NCBI GenBank assembly: GCA_965196985.1
Contig: CBDALO010000214.1
Span: forward strand, 62,001-126,000
DNA length: 64,000 nt
Source of the DNA: 2-12-FULL-35-23 sp965196985
GTDB lineage: Bacteria > Pseudomonadota > Gammaproteobacteria > UBA12402
Direction: 5' to 3'
The notes beneath the pieces were generated by a model. It saw only the letters and a list, made by a program, of their open reading frames with translations. It was not told the origin of the DNA and did not search any database. The position numbers were made by a program, and so were the translations under genes. Positions 9,742 through 20,921 of this stretch are shown piece after piece (the stretch's first letter is position 1; every line of letters begins with the position of its first letter).

Positions 9742-9766
9742 CCCCCATAAGGAACCTTATAGGGTC
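9742..9766 (-). terminator. Hairpin after ankyrin gene
   Basis: Read on the minus strand, CCTATAAGG/CCTTATGGG forms a stem with a short loop immediately past the ankyrin stop; the T-tract is weak. It resembles the hairpin after the TALE-like gene at 1220. Confidence 0.45.
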
Positions 9767-12630
9767 TTAACTATTTTTTGTGTATCGCACATAGTTTTGC
9801 CTACCTGTTGAGCATCTATTTCCATAGTTAGTGTTTGTATGACCACGCTTGAAAAAAGTTGAGCTGTTGTTTGATTGGTGGGCGCCACTATTTAATTTTA
9901 ACACTCTGTTATTAGGATTGGTGTATTGATTGTTTATCAATGGTTGCCTAGATTGATCAGGCCATGAAAAGGCTCGCCAGTTTTGTCGTGCAGAAAAACC
10001 ACGTTTATTTTTTTTATCTGGATCTGCGCCTTTCGATAAAAGAATGGTGCAAATACTAGAAAACAAAGTAGTAGTATTTCTTCTTTGCTTAGCTGAATTT
10101 GCTGCAGCATTTAATGGAGTAAAGCCATGATTATTTATTTGTTCTAAAAAAGCATTAAATTGAGAGCTGTCCTTGCCGCCAAAGGCGGTGTCGGCCGCCG
10201 CGATTAAGTCTTTCACCACCTCGAGGTGACCCGCACAAGCAGCAGAATTCAAGGGGGAGAACTGATCTTTATTCGATTGAGTCAGAAACGCGCGAAAGCC
10301 GTCAGTGTTCTTGCCGCCAAAGGCGGTGTCGGCCGCCGCGATTAAGTCTTTCACCACCTCGAGGTGACCCGCACAAGCAGCAGAATTCAGGGGGGAGAAC
10401 TGATCTTTATTCGGTTGAGTCAGAAACGCGCGAAAGCCGTCAGTGTTCTTGCCGCCAAAGGCGGTGTCGGCCGCCGCGATTAAGTTTTTCACCACCTCGA
10501 GGTGACCCGCACAAGCAGGTGACCTTCTTTCGAAGCAGTATTCAAGGGGGAGAACTGATCTTTATCTTTATGAGTCAGAAACGCGCGAAAGCCGTCAGTG
10601 TTCTTGCCGCCAAAGGCGGTGTCGGCCGCCGCGATTAAGTCTTTCACCACCTCGAGGTGACCTTCTTTCGAAGCAGTATTCAAGGGGGAGAACTGATCTT
10701 TATTCGGTTGAGTCAGAAACGCGCGAAAGCCGTCAGTGTTCTTGCCGCCAAAGGCGGTGTCGGCCGCCGCGATTAAGTCTTTCACCACCTCGAGGTGACC
10801 CGCACAAGCAGCAGAATTCAAGGGGGAGAACTGATCTTTATTCGGTTGAGTCAGAAACGCGCGAAAGCCGTCAGTGTTCTTGCCGCCAAAGGCGGTGTCG
10901 GCCGCCGCGATTAAGTCTTTCACCACCTCGAGGTGACCCGCACAAGCAGCAGAATTCAAGGGGGAGAACTGATCTTTATTCGGTTGAGTCAGAAACGCGC
11001 GAAAGCCGTCAGTGTTCTTGCCGCCAAAGGCGGTGTCGGCCGCCGCGATTAAGTCTTTCACCACCTCGAGGTGACCCGCACAAGCAGCAGAATTCAAGGG
11101 GGAGAACTGATCTTTATTCGGTTGAGTCAGAAACGCGCGAAAGCCGTCAGTGTTCTTGCCGCCAAAGGCGGTGTCGGCCGCCGCGATTAAGTCTTTCACC
11201 ACCTCGAGGTGACCCGCACAAGCAGCAGAATTCAAGGGGGAGAACTGATCTTTATTTTTATGAGTCAGAAACGCGCGAAAGCCGTCAGTGTTCTTGCCGC
11301 CAAAGGCGGTGTCGGCCGCCGCGATTAAGTCTTTCACCACCTCGAGGTGACCCGCACAAGCAGCAGAATTCAAGGGGGAGAACTGATCTTTATTCGGTTG
11401 AGTCAGAAACGCGCGAAAGCCGTCAGTGTTCTTGCCGCCAAAGGCGGTGTCGGCCGCCGCGATTAAGTCTTTCACCACCTCGAGGTGACCCGCACAAGCA
11501 GCAGAATTCAAGGGGGAGAACTGATCTTTATTCGGTTGAGTCAGAAACGCGCGAAAGCCGTCAGTGTTTTTGCCGCCAAAGGCGGTGTCGGCCGCCGCGA
11601 TTAAGTCTTTCACCACCTCGAGGTAACCTTCTTTCGAAGCAGTATTCAAGGGGGAGAACTGATCTTTATCTTTATGAGTCAGAAACGCGCGAAAGCCGTC
11701 AGTGTTCTTGCCGCCAAAGGCGGTGTCGGCCGCCGCGATTAAGTCTTTCACCACCTCGAGGTGACCCGCACAAGCAGCAGAATTCAAGGGGGAGAACTGA
11801 TCTTTATCTTTATGAGTCAGAAACGCGCGAAAGCCGTCACTGTTCTTGCCGCCAAAGGCGGTGTCGGCCGCCGCGATTAAGTCTTTCACCACCTCGAGGT
11901 GACCCGCACAAGCAGCAGTATTCAAGGGGGAGAACTGATCTTTATTCGGTTGAGTCAGAAACGCGCGAAAGCCGTCAGTGTTCTTGCCGCCAAAGGCGGT
12001 GTCGGCCGCCGCGATTAAGTCTTTCACCACCTCGAGGTGACCTTCTTTCGAAGCAGAATTCAAGGGGGAGAACTGATCTTTATCTTTATGAGTCAGAAAC
12101 GCGCGAAAGCTGTCAGTGTTCTTGCCGCCAAAGGCAGTGTCGGCCGCCGCGATTAAGTCTTTCACCACCTTGAGGTGACCTTCTTTCGAAGCAGTATTCA
12201 AGGGGGAGAACTGATCTTTATCTTTATGAGTCAGAAACGCGCGAAAGCCGTCAGTGTTCTTGCCGCCAAAGGCGGTGTCTAATTTTTGCAATGCAATGTT
12301 AATGATTTGACCGTTACCATATTTTGCGAGAGAGGTTAAAAAAGTCCACCTTTCTTTTTCATCAAGCCATAAATGTGGTGTGTCCTTCTCCTTCACTAGG
12401 AAATGTTTGTTATTTATTAGTATGATGAGGGTTTGATCAAGACTGGGAGTTTTTTTCATCCTGTGCACAAAAACATACACGCTTTCTTGTAAAAACAAAC
12501 TTGCTTCAAGTGCATTATTTTGAAAGTGGCTAACTATCTGTTCATCAGTAATCTGTTGTAATAATATTTGCTTGCGTAATGTGCTTATTGCTTCATCGTT
12601 GCGCGAACTTCTTAAGTGATAACTAGGCAT
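9767..12630 (-). pseudogene. Large ankyrin-repeat protein, frameshifted by repeat slippage
   Basis: Two overlapping frames (12630-10489 and 10495-9767) form one gene of about 950 residues. The first 115 residues are a non-repeat N-terminus. Then come 16 units of 46 residues (138 bp) of the form DQFSPLNSAACAGHLEVVKDLIAAADTAFGG, an ankyrin repeat with a long loop. A final divergent ankyrin and a basic, Asn-rich tail follow. After unit 13 an extra 17 bp duplicates repeat sequence (GCTTGTGCGGGTCACCT) at the shared word GGTCACCT, shifting the frame and stopping the long product after EGHLLVRVTSRW. Such proteins bind host or bacterial proteins; an effector role is inferred. Confidence 0.85.
10158..12290 (-). 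repeat. 138-bp tandem array coding ankyrin units
   Basis: The word gccgccaaaggcggtgtcgg recurs every 138 bp (for example 10175, 10313, 10451). Units are more than 90 percent identical and mix a few blocks (QPNK, HKDK or HKNK; SAACAG or TASKEG), which shows recombinational shuffling. GC is higher than in the gene's flanks. Confidence 0.9.
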
Positions 12631-12765
12631 GTGGTTTAATATATAAAATTATTTTCTAAAGTAGATATTCGAATATAATAAAGGATAAAAATTAACAGAT
12701 TATTTAGTTATTATTCAGGCTACTACAGAATATACCGATGGCATTGCCTTAAAGTAGCGGTAAAT

Positions 12766-12794
12766 ACCCGTGATAACCACAAATTATCACGGGT
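12766..12794. terminator. Bidirectional hairpin
   Basis: A perfect 11-bp stem ACCCGTGATAA/TTATCACGGGT encloses a 7-base loop; T-rich sequence follows on the plus strand. It lies in an otherwise empty AT-rich stretch, 12631-12876, just after a short plus-strand reading remnant (ends ..DGIALK, stop near 12757). Confidence 0.5.
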
Positions 12795-12876
12795 TTGAGG
12801 CTCGCCAGCAACAGGATTTAAATAATAAATGACCATTGCGATGAAAATACTACTGGTTATACGACTCAGCTTTTAC

Positions 12877-13326
12877 GGTTCTGTCGCAAATTAATGGTTA
12901 TTTGATATAATACCGACCAAATTTAGCATTGAATAATAATGGAGTTATTATGGCGATTAGTTTTAAAGGAAGACATTTCCCCAAAGAGATTATTTTAACA
13001 GCAGTACGCTGGAAGCTTGCGTACCCATTAAGTTACCGAAATATTGAAGAGCTCATGGAGGAACGTGGTGTTAGCGTTGATCACTCTACAGTACAAAAAT
13101 GGGTGGTTCGCTATGCGCCCCAGCTTGAGCAAGAGTTTCGTAAAAGCAAGCGCAAACTTGCTGATAGTTGGAAGATGGATGAGACTTATATTAAGGTCAA
13201 TGGCAAGCAAGTTTATCTTTATCGTGCAGTTGATAAGTACGGTAACACCGTTGATTTTATGCTGTCAGAGAAGCGTGATCGTAAGGCAGTTCTAGCTTTT
13301 TTTAATAAAGCGATTGGATCAAGCGG
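12877..13326 (+). pseudogene. IS6-family transposase, 5' part
   Basis: The left end GGTTCTGTCGCAAA at 12877 matches the IS6/IS26 type of inverted repeat. The coding frame starts at ATG 12950 (MAISFKGRHFPKEIILTAVRWKLAYPL) and has the first DDE aspartate in WKMDETYIKVNGK. It breaks after KAIGSSG at 13326, before the second and third catalytic residues. Beyond it is a 28-bp stretch shared with 63195 and then IS256 sequence. Confidence 0.85.
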
Positions 13327-13433
13327 GTGTATAGTTCCGGTGGGTTGGTGTGACAAAATTATTTATACCTCAAATTTTTCTCCTCTCAAAATAAATTATT
13401 AACTTTTAGGTAATAGCAATTATATCTCGTTAA

Positions 13434-15486
13434 CCCAAGTTTGGCCATTTCACCCTGAAAATCAAAAATTTCATCACTATTTTTAACTCAACCCATTGAT
13501 TTTACTTGCCTAGAAACGTGAATTCTCGAATGTAGTGACACATAATGGCAATAAGGGGTTGCATGGGCTGGTGAAGTGATGAGAGTATTGAGTTATGTAT
13601 ATTCGAACCTCTACACAAAAGAGTCCTCGGACAGGTAAGTCTTACGCAACCTACCGACTTGTTGATACTCATCGCACTGCTGACGGCAAAGTACGTCAAA
13701 GACTGATTTTAAATCTTGGTGCGAATTTTTCAGTAAAGAAGGACAGTTGGAAATTGCTTGCTGACCGTATTGAGGAAATTTTAACGGGTCAAGGCACGTT
13801 AATTTCAATACCAGCACATCTCGAAAAACAGGCGCAAATGTATGTAAAACGCATTCGCTCTAGGTTTGCTGATGACAATGAGACAAGTATCGCTGTTAAT
13901 TCAGTAAGCGCGGTAGAACCTGACTTTAAAACAGTGGATGTTAACTCCATTGAGAGCGCGGACATACGACACGTTGGAGCTGAGGCGTTGGGCTTACATG
14001 CTGCCAGGCAATTACAACTTGAGGAATTGTTCAGGGCTTTGGGCTTTAATCAAAAACAATGTCACCTGATGCTTGCTACCATCATTGGGCGGCTAGTTGC
14101 CCCAGGAAGTGATTTAAGTACGCACTATTATTTAAGCAATCAAAGTGCGTTAGATGAATTACTGGGTACTGATTTCTCAGAACTATCACTCAAGAAATTC
14201 TATAAGACTGCTGATGAGTTACTCAAACATAAGCAAATGATTGAAGATCAATTATTCGAACGTGAGAAAAATCTCTTTAGTTTAAATCAGGTGATCACTC
14301 TCTACGATATAACCAATACCTACTTTGAGGGTAGAGCATTACAGAATGATCACGCACAGCATGGTCGATCAAAGGAGAAGCGGTCTGATTGTCCGCTTGT
14401 TTCTCTAGGACTCGTGCTGGATGGCTCAGGGTTCCCGCAACGCAGTGAATTTTTCAAAGGGAATGTTAGCGAGCCTAAAACATTATCCGAAATGCTAACT
14501 GAGCTTCATGCACAGCCAGAGGCAACAATTATCTTAGATGCTGGTTTTGCAACTGAAGAAAATATTTCATGGCTTACTGAAAAAGGTTTCCATTATATTG
14601 TAGTGAGCCGTAGAGCATTGCCTGTTGTCGATGAAAACATTGATAAAGTGCTAGTAAAAGAATCAGTAAATAATACGGTTACAGCGCAATTAATTAAAGA
14701 TACTGAAGCAAATGAAGTCTTACTGTACTGCCATTCTCAGGCTAAGGAAGAAAAAAGCTTAAATATGATTAGTAAGGCTGAGACTCGTTTCGAAGAGGAA
14801 TTAATTAAGTTAGCTAATGGACTCACTAAAAAAACTGGAATGAAAGCAATTGAGAAAGTAACCTTGCGTTTAGGTCGAATAAAGGAGCGCCATAAACGTG
14901 TTTCAGGTCGATACACTATCACGCTTGATTCAGAGGCTGATAAGGTTACGAAAATCAGTTGGAGTAAAGTTAACTCTGAGAATCTGGGCGCATATTGTTT
15001 GCGTAGTAACAGAATGGATTTAGATGAAAAAACAATTTGGAGAATCTATACAACTCTAACTGATGTTGAATCGGCATTCAGATCATTAAAATCAGAGTTA
15101 GGCCTGCGTCCTATCTACCATCAAAAGCCAGAGCGAGTTGATGCCCATCTGTTTATTAGTATTCTTGCTTATCACTTACTACACACTATTCGCCATCAAC
15201 TTAAATTGCAGAGCATTGATAGTAGCTGGCAAACTATACGGCAGATTTTTAGCACTCAGGTTCGTATCATGACTACGATGCGGCTTGAAAATAATAAACT
15301 ACTTTCTGTTAGAAGAACCTCAAAGGCAACTCCAGAGCAAGTTGTGATCTATAAATCGTTAGGCATGAATTCACAACCTGGGCACACTGAAAAAACAATT
15401 TGTTAAGTTGTAGTGACCCTAAACGTTTTTTTAAAATGTAAGTCATTGATTTGGATAGGTTTAATTTTAGAAAGGGCAAAGTTGGG
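13434..15486 (+). mobile_element. IS1634-family element, copy A (2053 bp)
   Basis: Ends are CCCAAG... and ...GTTGGG, flanked by TTAA at 13430-13433 and 15487-15490. The undisturbed target (ttattaacgagata) is visible in IS256 copies A and B near 7275, proving insertion into the 3' region of IS256 copy C. A same-length copy is at 41404-43456. Confidence 0.95.
13595..15406 (+). CDS. IS1634-family transposase (copy A)
   Basis: 603 residues, full length. The N-terminal region (YIRTSTQKSPRTGKSYATYR) is typical of the family. Catalytic-type motifs are LYDITNTYFEG, TIILDAGFATEE and SAFRSLKSELGLRPIYH. It differs from copy B at about ten positions, so the copies have diverged slightly. Confidence 0.9.
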   Translation: MYIRTSTQKSPRTGKSYATYRLVDTHRTADGKVRQRLILNLGANFSVKKDSWKLLADRIEEILTGQGTLISIPAHLEKQAQMYVKRIRSRFADDNETSIAVNSVSAVEPDFKTVDVNSIESADIRHVGAEALGLHAARQLQLEELFRALGFNQKQCHLMLATIIGRLVAPGSDLSTHYYLSNQSALDELLGTDFSELSLKKFYKTADELLKHKQMIEDQLFEREKNLFSLNQVITLYDITNTYFEGRALQNDHAQHGRSKEKRSDCPLVSLGLVLDGSGFPQRSEFFKGNVSEPKTLSEMLTELHAQPEATIILDAGFATEENISWLTEKGFHYIVVSRRALPVVDENIDKVLVKESVNNTVTAQLIKDTEANEVLLYCHSQAKEEKSLNMISKAETRFEEELIKLANGLTKKTGMKAIEKVTLRLGRIKERHKRVSGRYTITLDSEADKVTKISWSKVNSENLGAYCLRSNRMDLDEKTIWRIYTTLTDVESAFRSLKSELGLRPIYHQKPERVDAHLFISILAYHLLHTIRHQLKLQSIDSSWQTIRQIFSTQVRIMTTMRLENNKLLSVRRTSKATPEQVVIYKSLGMNSQPGHTEKTIC

Positions 15487-15541
15487 TTAATAAGAACAAG
15501 AATGATCTATCCTAAAACCCTATGAAGCCTTATTATTCACT

Positions 15542-16708
15542 TCAACTTAAGTATCTAGGTGATCCGCTCCACTGGTCATCAATTTCCACTAAAACAGCTG
15601 ATACGAGCCTTAGGCACGATTCAGTATTAGGGAAAATTCCAACTGTATGCGTCCTTCTTTTTACCTCTCTGTTTACGCGCTCAGCTATGTTACTGGTTCT
15701 TAATCTTTTTTGATGCGGCCTGTCAAAGTTCATCACTACTAAGCCCTCCGGTATATTCACTTCCAACCAAGAAGAAAGCTCTGGTGCTGTTTGCTGATAT
15801 TTATCTACCGCCATAGCCAATAGTCTTTCCGACTCATGAATGTTTGAGGCATTAAATATAGCTGTAATCTCCTCAGCTACTGGTTCCTTCATTGAGCGCT
15901 TTGGTATGTGAGCCTGAGCATTTTGCTGCAAATGAAATTGGCAGCGTTGCCAAGGAACACTGGGGAACACAGCTCTTCTAGCGGCTTTTAGGCCAGTATG
16001 AGCGTCGCTAGTAATCAACTCAATACCATGTATACCTCGCTCAACCAACTGCTGAAGAAAATCACGCCAATGTACCTCAGCCTCTGATAACGCAACAGAA
16101 ACACCTAGCACTGTTCTCTTGCCGGTTGATTCATCAAAGCCATAGGCTATCAATACCGCACAGTCTTGTACTGTGCCGCTAGTGCGCACCTTCTCATAAC
16201 GTGCATCTAGCCAAAGATATTTTATCTTTCCTAACGGCTTATTTCGCCATTTCTTTAAATCTTCATCCAACAATTTAGCGCAACGGCTTACCTCTGTGCT
16301 TGAAATATCTGTTCCACAGAGTTGCTTTAGCACCTTTTCAACTTTGCGCGTGGAAACCCCATGCACATACATTTCAGCGACAGCCAGCTTAAGTGCTCTA
16401 TCAGAGCGTACACCTCGCTCTAAGACTGATGGATAGAAGGCTTCATTGGAGTCTCTAACCTGCGGTATCTGTAGCTCAAGCTGACCTTGACCTGTGTTAA
16501 TTAACCTTGGTTTAAAGCCGTTCGCATATCCGTTTCTATCGCCAGTTCGCTCATAAGGACTGGCATTTAAATGGCGCTCCCTTTCTATTAACATAGCCTC
16601 ATTCATCAACCTGGAGACAAGCTTAGGTAAAGCTTCAAACCCCTCCATCGCTAAAACATGTATGGCTTCTTCGATTAAGTTCTCATTTTTATAGCAGCTC
16701 ATTGTCAT
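15542..16708 (-). CDS. IS256-family (MULE-type) transposase, intact copy
   Basis: 388 residues. The N-terminal half carries MNEAMLIERERHLNASPYERTGDRNGYANGFKPR, the family signature region. Catalytic residues are in WLDARYEKVR, LITSDAHTG and NIAERVNREVKRRTH, and RCQFHLQQN gives the C/H motif. It is the only uninterrupted copy in the window and could act on the ends of the broken copies. Confidence 0.92.
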   Translation of the reverse strand: MTMSCYKNENLIEEAIHVLAMEGFEALPKLVSRLMNEAMLIERERHLNASPYERTGDRNGYANGFKPRLINTGQGQLELQIPQVRDSNEAFYPSVLERGVRSDRALKLAVAEMYVHGVSTRKVEKVLKQLCGTDISSTEVSRCAKLLDEDLKKWRNKPLGKIKYLWLDARYEKVRTSGTVQDCAVLIAYGFDESTGKRTVLGVSVALSEAEVHWRDFLQQLVERGIHGIELITSDAHTGLKAARRAVFPSVPWQRCQFHLQQNAQAHIPKRSMKEPVAEEITAIFNASNIHESERLLAMAVDKYQQTAPELSSWLEVNIPEGLVVMNFDRPHQKRLRTSNIAERVNREVKRRTHTVGIFPNTESCLRLVSAVLVEIDDQWSGSPRYLS

Positions 16709-19162
16709 TCCTCTTTTTTGGTTAAGTTTACCTTAAAAGGAATTTCTAATCTGACTGAGTCGCCTGCTTATTTTCAGCAAGTCAATGGAATTTACAGAAA
16801 GGATGGCGCACTAGCTGACTATACCCATCATGTTTATGATGTGGTCTTATTGATTAATGGTATTCCTGTTGTTCAGATTGAGCTAAAAAACCAACAAATT
16901 AGTCCTAGCAGAGCTATGGAGCAAATTATCGAATATAAGAGCGACATTGGTAACGGTTATACTAGAACCTTAATGTGTTTTTTACAGATTTTTATTGTGA
17001 GCAACCAACATGATACATGGTACTTTGCTAACAACAATCAGCGACACTTTAGTTTTGATGCTGAAAAACGTTTTCTTTCTTTGTATCAATTTGCTGACAA
17101 GGATAATAAAAAAATTACACATCTGGAAACCTTTACTGAAAAGTTCCTAGCAAAATGTACACTTGGCCAAATGATTAGTCGATACATGGTTTTAGTCGAT
17201 AGTGAGCAAAAACTAATGATTATGCGTCCCTACCAAATCTATGCTGTCAAGGCAATTATGGATTGTGTACACACAAACTGTGGTAACGGTTATATTTGGC
17301 ATACGACTGGTAGTGGTAAAACGCTCACTTCATTTAAAACGTCAACACTGCTCAAAGAAAACCCTGAGATTGAAAAATGCCTTTTTGTGGTTGATCGTAA
17401 AGATCTCGACAAACAAACTGTTGAAGAGTTCAACCGTTTTCAAGAGGGCTGTGTAACTAGAAACACGCACACGGAAGATCTAGTAAGCCGATTGCTTTCA
17501 AATGATTATTCTAATAAGGTCATTGTCACCACCATTCAAAAGCTTGGATTAGCCTTAAGTGGTAGCAATAAGAAAAATTATAAAAAACAGCTTGAGCCGC
17601 TTCGTCATAAGCGGATGGTCTTGATTTTTGATGAATGCCATCGATCACAGTTTGGTGATAACCAAGCGGCTATCAAGGAGTTTTTCTCTAACGCGCAGCT
17701 TTTTGGTTTTACGGGGACGCCGATTTTTGAGCAAAACGCATCAACCTATAAAATAGAGGGTGAGAAAAAAACCCTTAAAACCACAAAGGATGTTTTTGAG
17801 AGACTTTTACATGCCTATACGATTACTCATGCTATTGAAGACCGCAATGTACTTAGATTTCACTTAGACTACTATAAACCGAAGGGAAAGAATCCGCCTC
17901 AGCCAGGCCAAGCGATCACTAAGAAAGCGATTATTAACTCAATTTTTGAGAAACATGATGCTGCTACAGCTAGCAGAAAGTTTAATGCGATTTTGGTTAC
18001 CGCAGGAATTGATGACGCAATTGAGTATTTCGAGCTTTTTAAAAACCTACAGGAAGCGCGATTAACGACTCATCCTGAATTTAAACCATTAAACATAGCG
18101 TGTGTCTTCACCCCTCCAGCGGAGGGAAATAAAGATGTGAGGCAGATGCAAGAAGATCTCGATCAAGAGCGGCGTGATAATACAGTAGAACCTGAAAAGA
18201 AAAAACAAGCACTAATACAGATAATAGAAGATTATAATGCTAAGTATGGAACGAATCATAAAATTACTGAGTTTACTCAGTATTACAGTGATGTGCAAAG
18301 CCGCGTTAAATCTCAGGAGTTTCCTAACCGTGATCTGCCTCATAACCAGAAAATTGATATTCTGATTGTTGTTGAAATGTTACTGACAGGATTTAATGCA
18401 CCGTTTCTCAATACCCTGTATGTTGATAGAAACTTAACCTATCACCGTTTAATCCAAGCCTTTTCACGAACTAATCGTGTTATTAATGACACAAAGCCTT
18501 ATGGGAATATCTTAGATTTTCGCCAGCAGCAAGATGCGGTCAGTGATGCAATCGCTTTGTTTTCTGGGGAAAGCTCGCCGGAAGTGGTTAAAAAAATCTG
18601 GTTGGTTGATCCTGCCGAAACTGTTATTGAAACGTTAGATGATTCGGTCAAAAAGCTTGCTGAGTTTATGGAGTCACAAGGGTTAGAAAATAAACCCTCA
18701 GATGTGCCTAATCTAAAAGGGGAAGCTGCACGTAGTCAATTTATTAATCTCTTCAAAGAAGTTCAGCGTGCTAAAACACAGCTTGACCAATATACGGATC
18801 TTAATGAGAAACAAAAACAAACTATTAACACGTTACTTCCTAAAGACCAGCTTCAAGGTTTTCGTGGAGCTTACTTAGAAGTTGCGGAAAGATTAAGATC
18901 TGATCACGGTAAAAAAGGTAAGGATGCTTCCAGTGAAGTTGAAGATCTTGACTTTGAATTTGTCCTTTTTGCATCAGAACTCATTGATTATGACTATATC
19001 ATGAAATTACTTGCCAGATACTCAAAAGGTACGAGATCTAAACAAAAATTAACCCGCAATGAGTTAATCGGCTTGATTCGATCAGATTCTAAGTTCATGA
19101 ATGATGTTGATGATATTGAGGCTTACATTAACACCTTAAAAGTCGGTGAGGGGCTTACCGAA

Positions 19163-20631
19163 CTGAGAACTACCCAAAATTGTTATCTCCCTACCTGAAC
19201 TGAATTCGATAATTCTTTTTGTTCTTCTTGAGAAACACTATTTTCTTTAAAAAATTGCTCTACTAAGTGATACGTTAGAAGTTTTCTAATACCCTTCGCA
19301 ATAAAGTGTCGTGTCACCTTGCCCTTACCATCTCCTAATTTAGCTAGCATAATTGCGTAATCGTCATAAGCTTTTTCCTTACCTATCTCATACAAATATG
19401 AGGCCACATAAAAACATACAGCCAGTAGATTTTGTATCCCTTTAAAATTTTTTATCTGCATATTTTCCCAGCCTAGTCCTTCCTTGAGAAATTTAAAAAC
19501 ATATTCAATTTTCGCACGAGATAGATAGGCTATGTATACCTCATACGCCTCATCAAAAGTCGTTACTTTTTTATTAGTTAATAGCAGCATGTCATTCTTA
19601 AAAATTCTCCTACCATCTCTGCCTGTAATTTGGATTTTAATTGCATTGATGTTCTCAAACTCTCCAAAATAAATAGTTATTTTTCCGTCTTGTACGCAAT
19701 TCTTTCCAACTGTTAACTTTTGGAATTGCTTTTCGCCTTGAGCATCAAAATCAGCGTTAATCAGCTTAAGCTTTTTACCATCATCACCTCTACCTTCTAT
19801 TGTTCTTGTTATTTTTGAGCGAATAATAAAGTCTTGATCTAGGTTTGTATCAATTAGTGAGAGATAGTCATTATCATCAAACTCTCTATCTAGAATATGG
19901 GTAATGGTTGCATCTTCATTCTTTGATTTTAGGCAGATTCCTATTTTTTCTATTTCACGAATAGACAGCAGCTTTTTATTAAAGTAATCACCAGATTCAT
20001 AAAGACTCTTGGCCTCTTTATCTCCCTCAAATGGCTTTCCAGCCTCTATTTTCTTAATATGCTCAGCTTTTAAAAACTTAGGGTCTTTATTGCTGTAGCT
20101 TACATGCGATAGTAGATGCACAGCCTTATCACCAGGTACTAATGCAACTGCGTTATGCGTGCTGTAACCATTGATAATATCCCCGTCCAGACTCCTTACT
20201 TTACCTAGATTTTCAGTTTGCTTGCTATGTGGCTTTCTAATATCAGAAGGATCATGAAGAACATCAATTTTACTGGCGTGTGAAAGTTTTTCACAGCTCT
20301 GTTCTAGCAATACATCATTTGTTTTTATTGGATCTAAATCGGTGCTTTTATTTTCACCGGTAAGTGTACGAATCATCTTTTTATACTCATTGTTATCTTT
20401 TGATGAACTGAACAACTTACAACTACCTTCAGTTAATAGCTTTCCTACAATCGTCGATAGATTTTTTTAAAACAACTTTCCCAGTTAATTTTGAAAAAAG
20501 AGGGGCAGCGTAATCGGCGAAGTTTAACATTTATACTCATCTCGTTAGTCTTGTTAAAAAGACAAAGCATAGTCATTTTTACACAATATTTCAGCATTAT
20601 TTTGCTGATTTAAATTTTGGGTAGTTTTCAG
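19163..20631 (-). mobile_element. IS4-like element, copy 2 (1469 bp) in hsdR
   Basis: Same ends as copy 1, flanked by TACCGAA at 19156-19162 and 20632-20638. The duplication length of 7 is confirmed because its removal restores the hsdR frame. Confidence 0.95.
19183..20415 (-). CDS. IS4-type DDE transposase (copy 2)
   Basis: It differs from the copy at 1755 by one residue seen (GRDGRRIF versus GRDGWRIF). The upstream ORF and the A7 run are also conserved (20462-20468 on the plus strand as T7), so expression should depend on the same frame change. Confidence 0.85.
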   Translation of the reverse strand: MFSSSKDNNEYKKMIRTLTGENKSTDLDPIKTNDVLLEQSCEKLSHASKIDVLHDPSDIRKPHSKQTENLGKVRSLDGDIINGYSTHNAVALVPGDKAVHLLSHVSYSNKDPKFLKAEHIKKIEAGKPFEGDKEAKSLYESGDYFNKKLLSIREIEKIGICLKSKNEDATITHILDREFDDNDYLSLIDTNLDQDFIIRSKITRTIEGRGDDGKKLKLINADFDAQGEKQFQKLTVGKNCVQDGKITIYFGEFENINAIKIQITGRDGRRIFKNDMLLLTNKKVTTFDEAYEVYIAYLSRAKIEYVFKFLKEGLGWENMQIKNFKGIQNLLAVCFYVASYLYEIGKEKAYDDYAIMLAKLGDGKGKVTRHFIAKGIRKLLTYHLVEQFFKENSVSQEEQKELSNSVQVGR

Positions 20632-20921
20632 TACCGAAAAACAAATTCATGAAGGATATGAGACTTTTAAAAAGAATAAACACCAGAATGAAATAGCTAT
20701 TCTTGCCAAGCACAATAAACTTGAACCAGCAGCCCTACAGGGTTTTGTAGATACTATTCTAAGAAGAAAGGTATTTGATGATGAAGAACTGACGCACTTA
20801 CTTTCTCCCCTGGGTTTAGGATGGCGGGAGAGAACCAAGAAAAAACTTTCACTCATGGAAGAGCTAATCCCGTTATTAAAAAAATACAGCAATGGTCGTG
20901 AAATATCAGGTTTAAACACGT

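Larger units (their letters stand above)
13355..16815 (-). mobile_element. IS256-family element, copy C, with IS1634 nested
   Basis: The transposase end at 16815 abuts hsdR; the distal end at about 13355 abuts a remnant. Without the nested IS1634 element the length is about 1.4 kb, normal for IS256. The insertion removed the 5' end of hsdR. Confidence 0.8.

Noticed and set aside
10158..12290. Possible CRISPR array from regular spacing
   Set aside because: Repeats are contiguous coding units of 138 bp without unique spacers.
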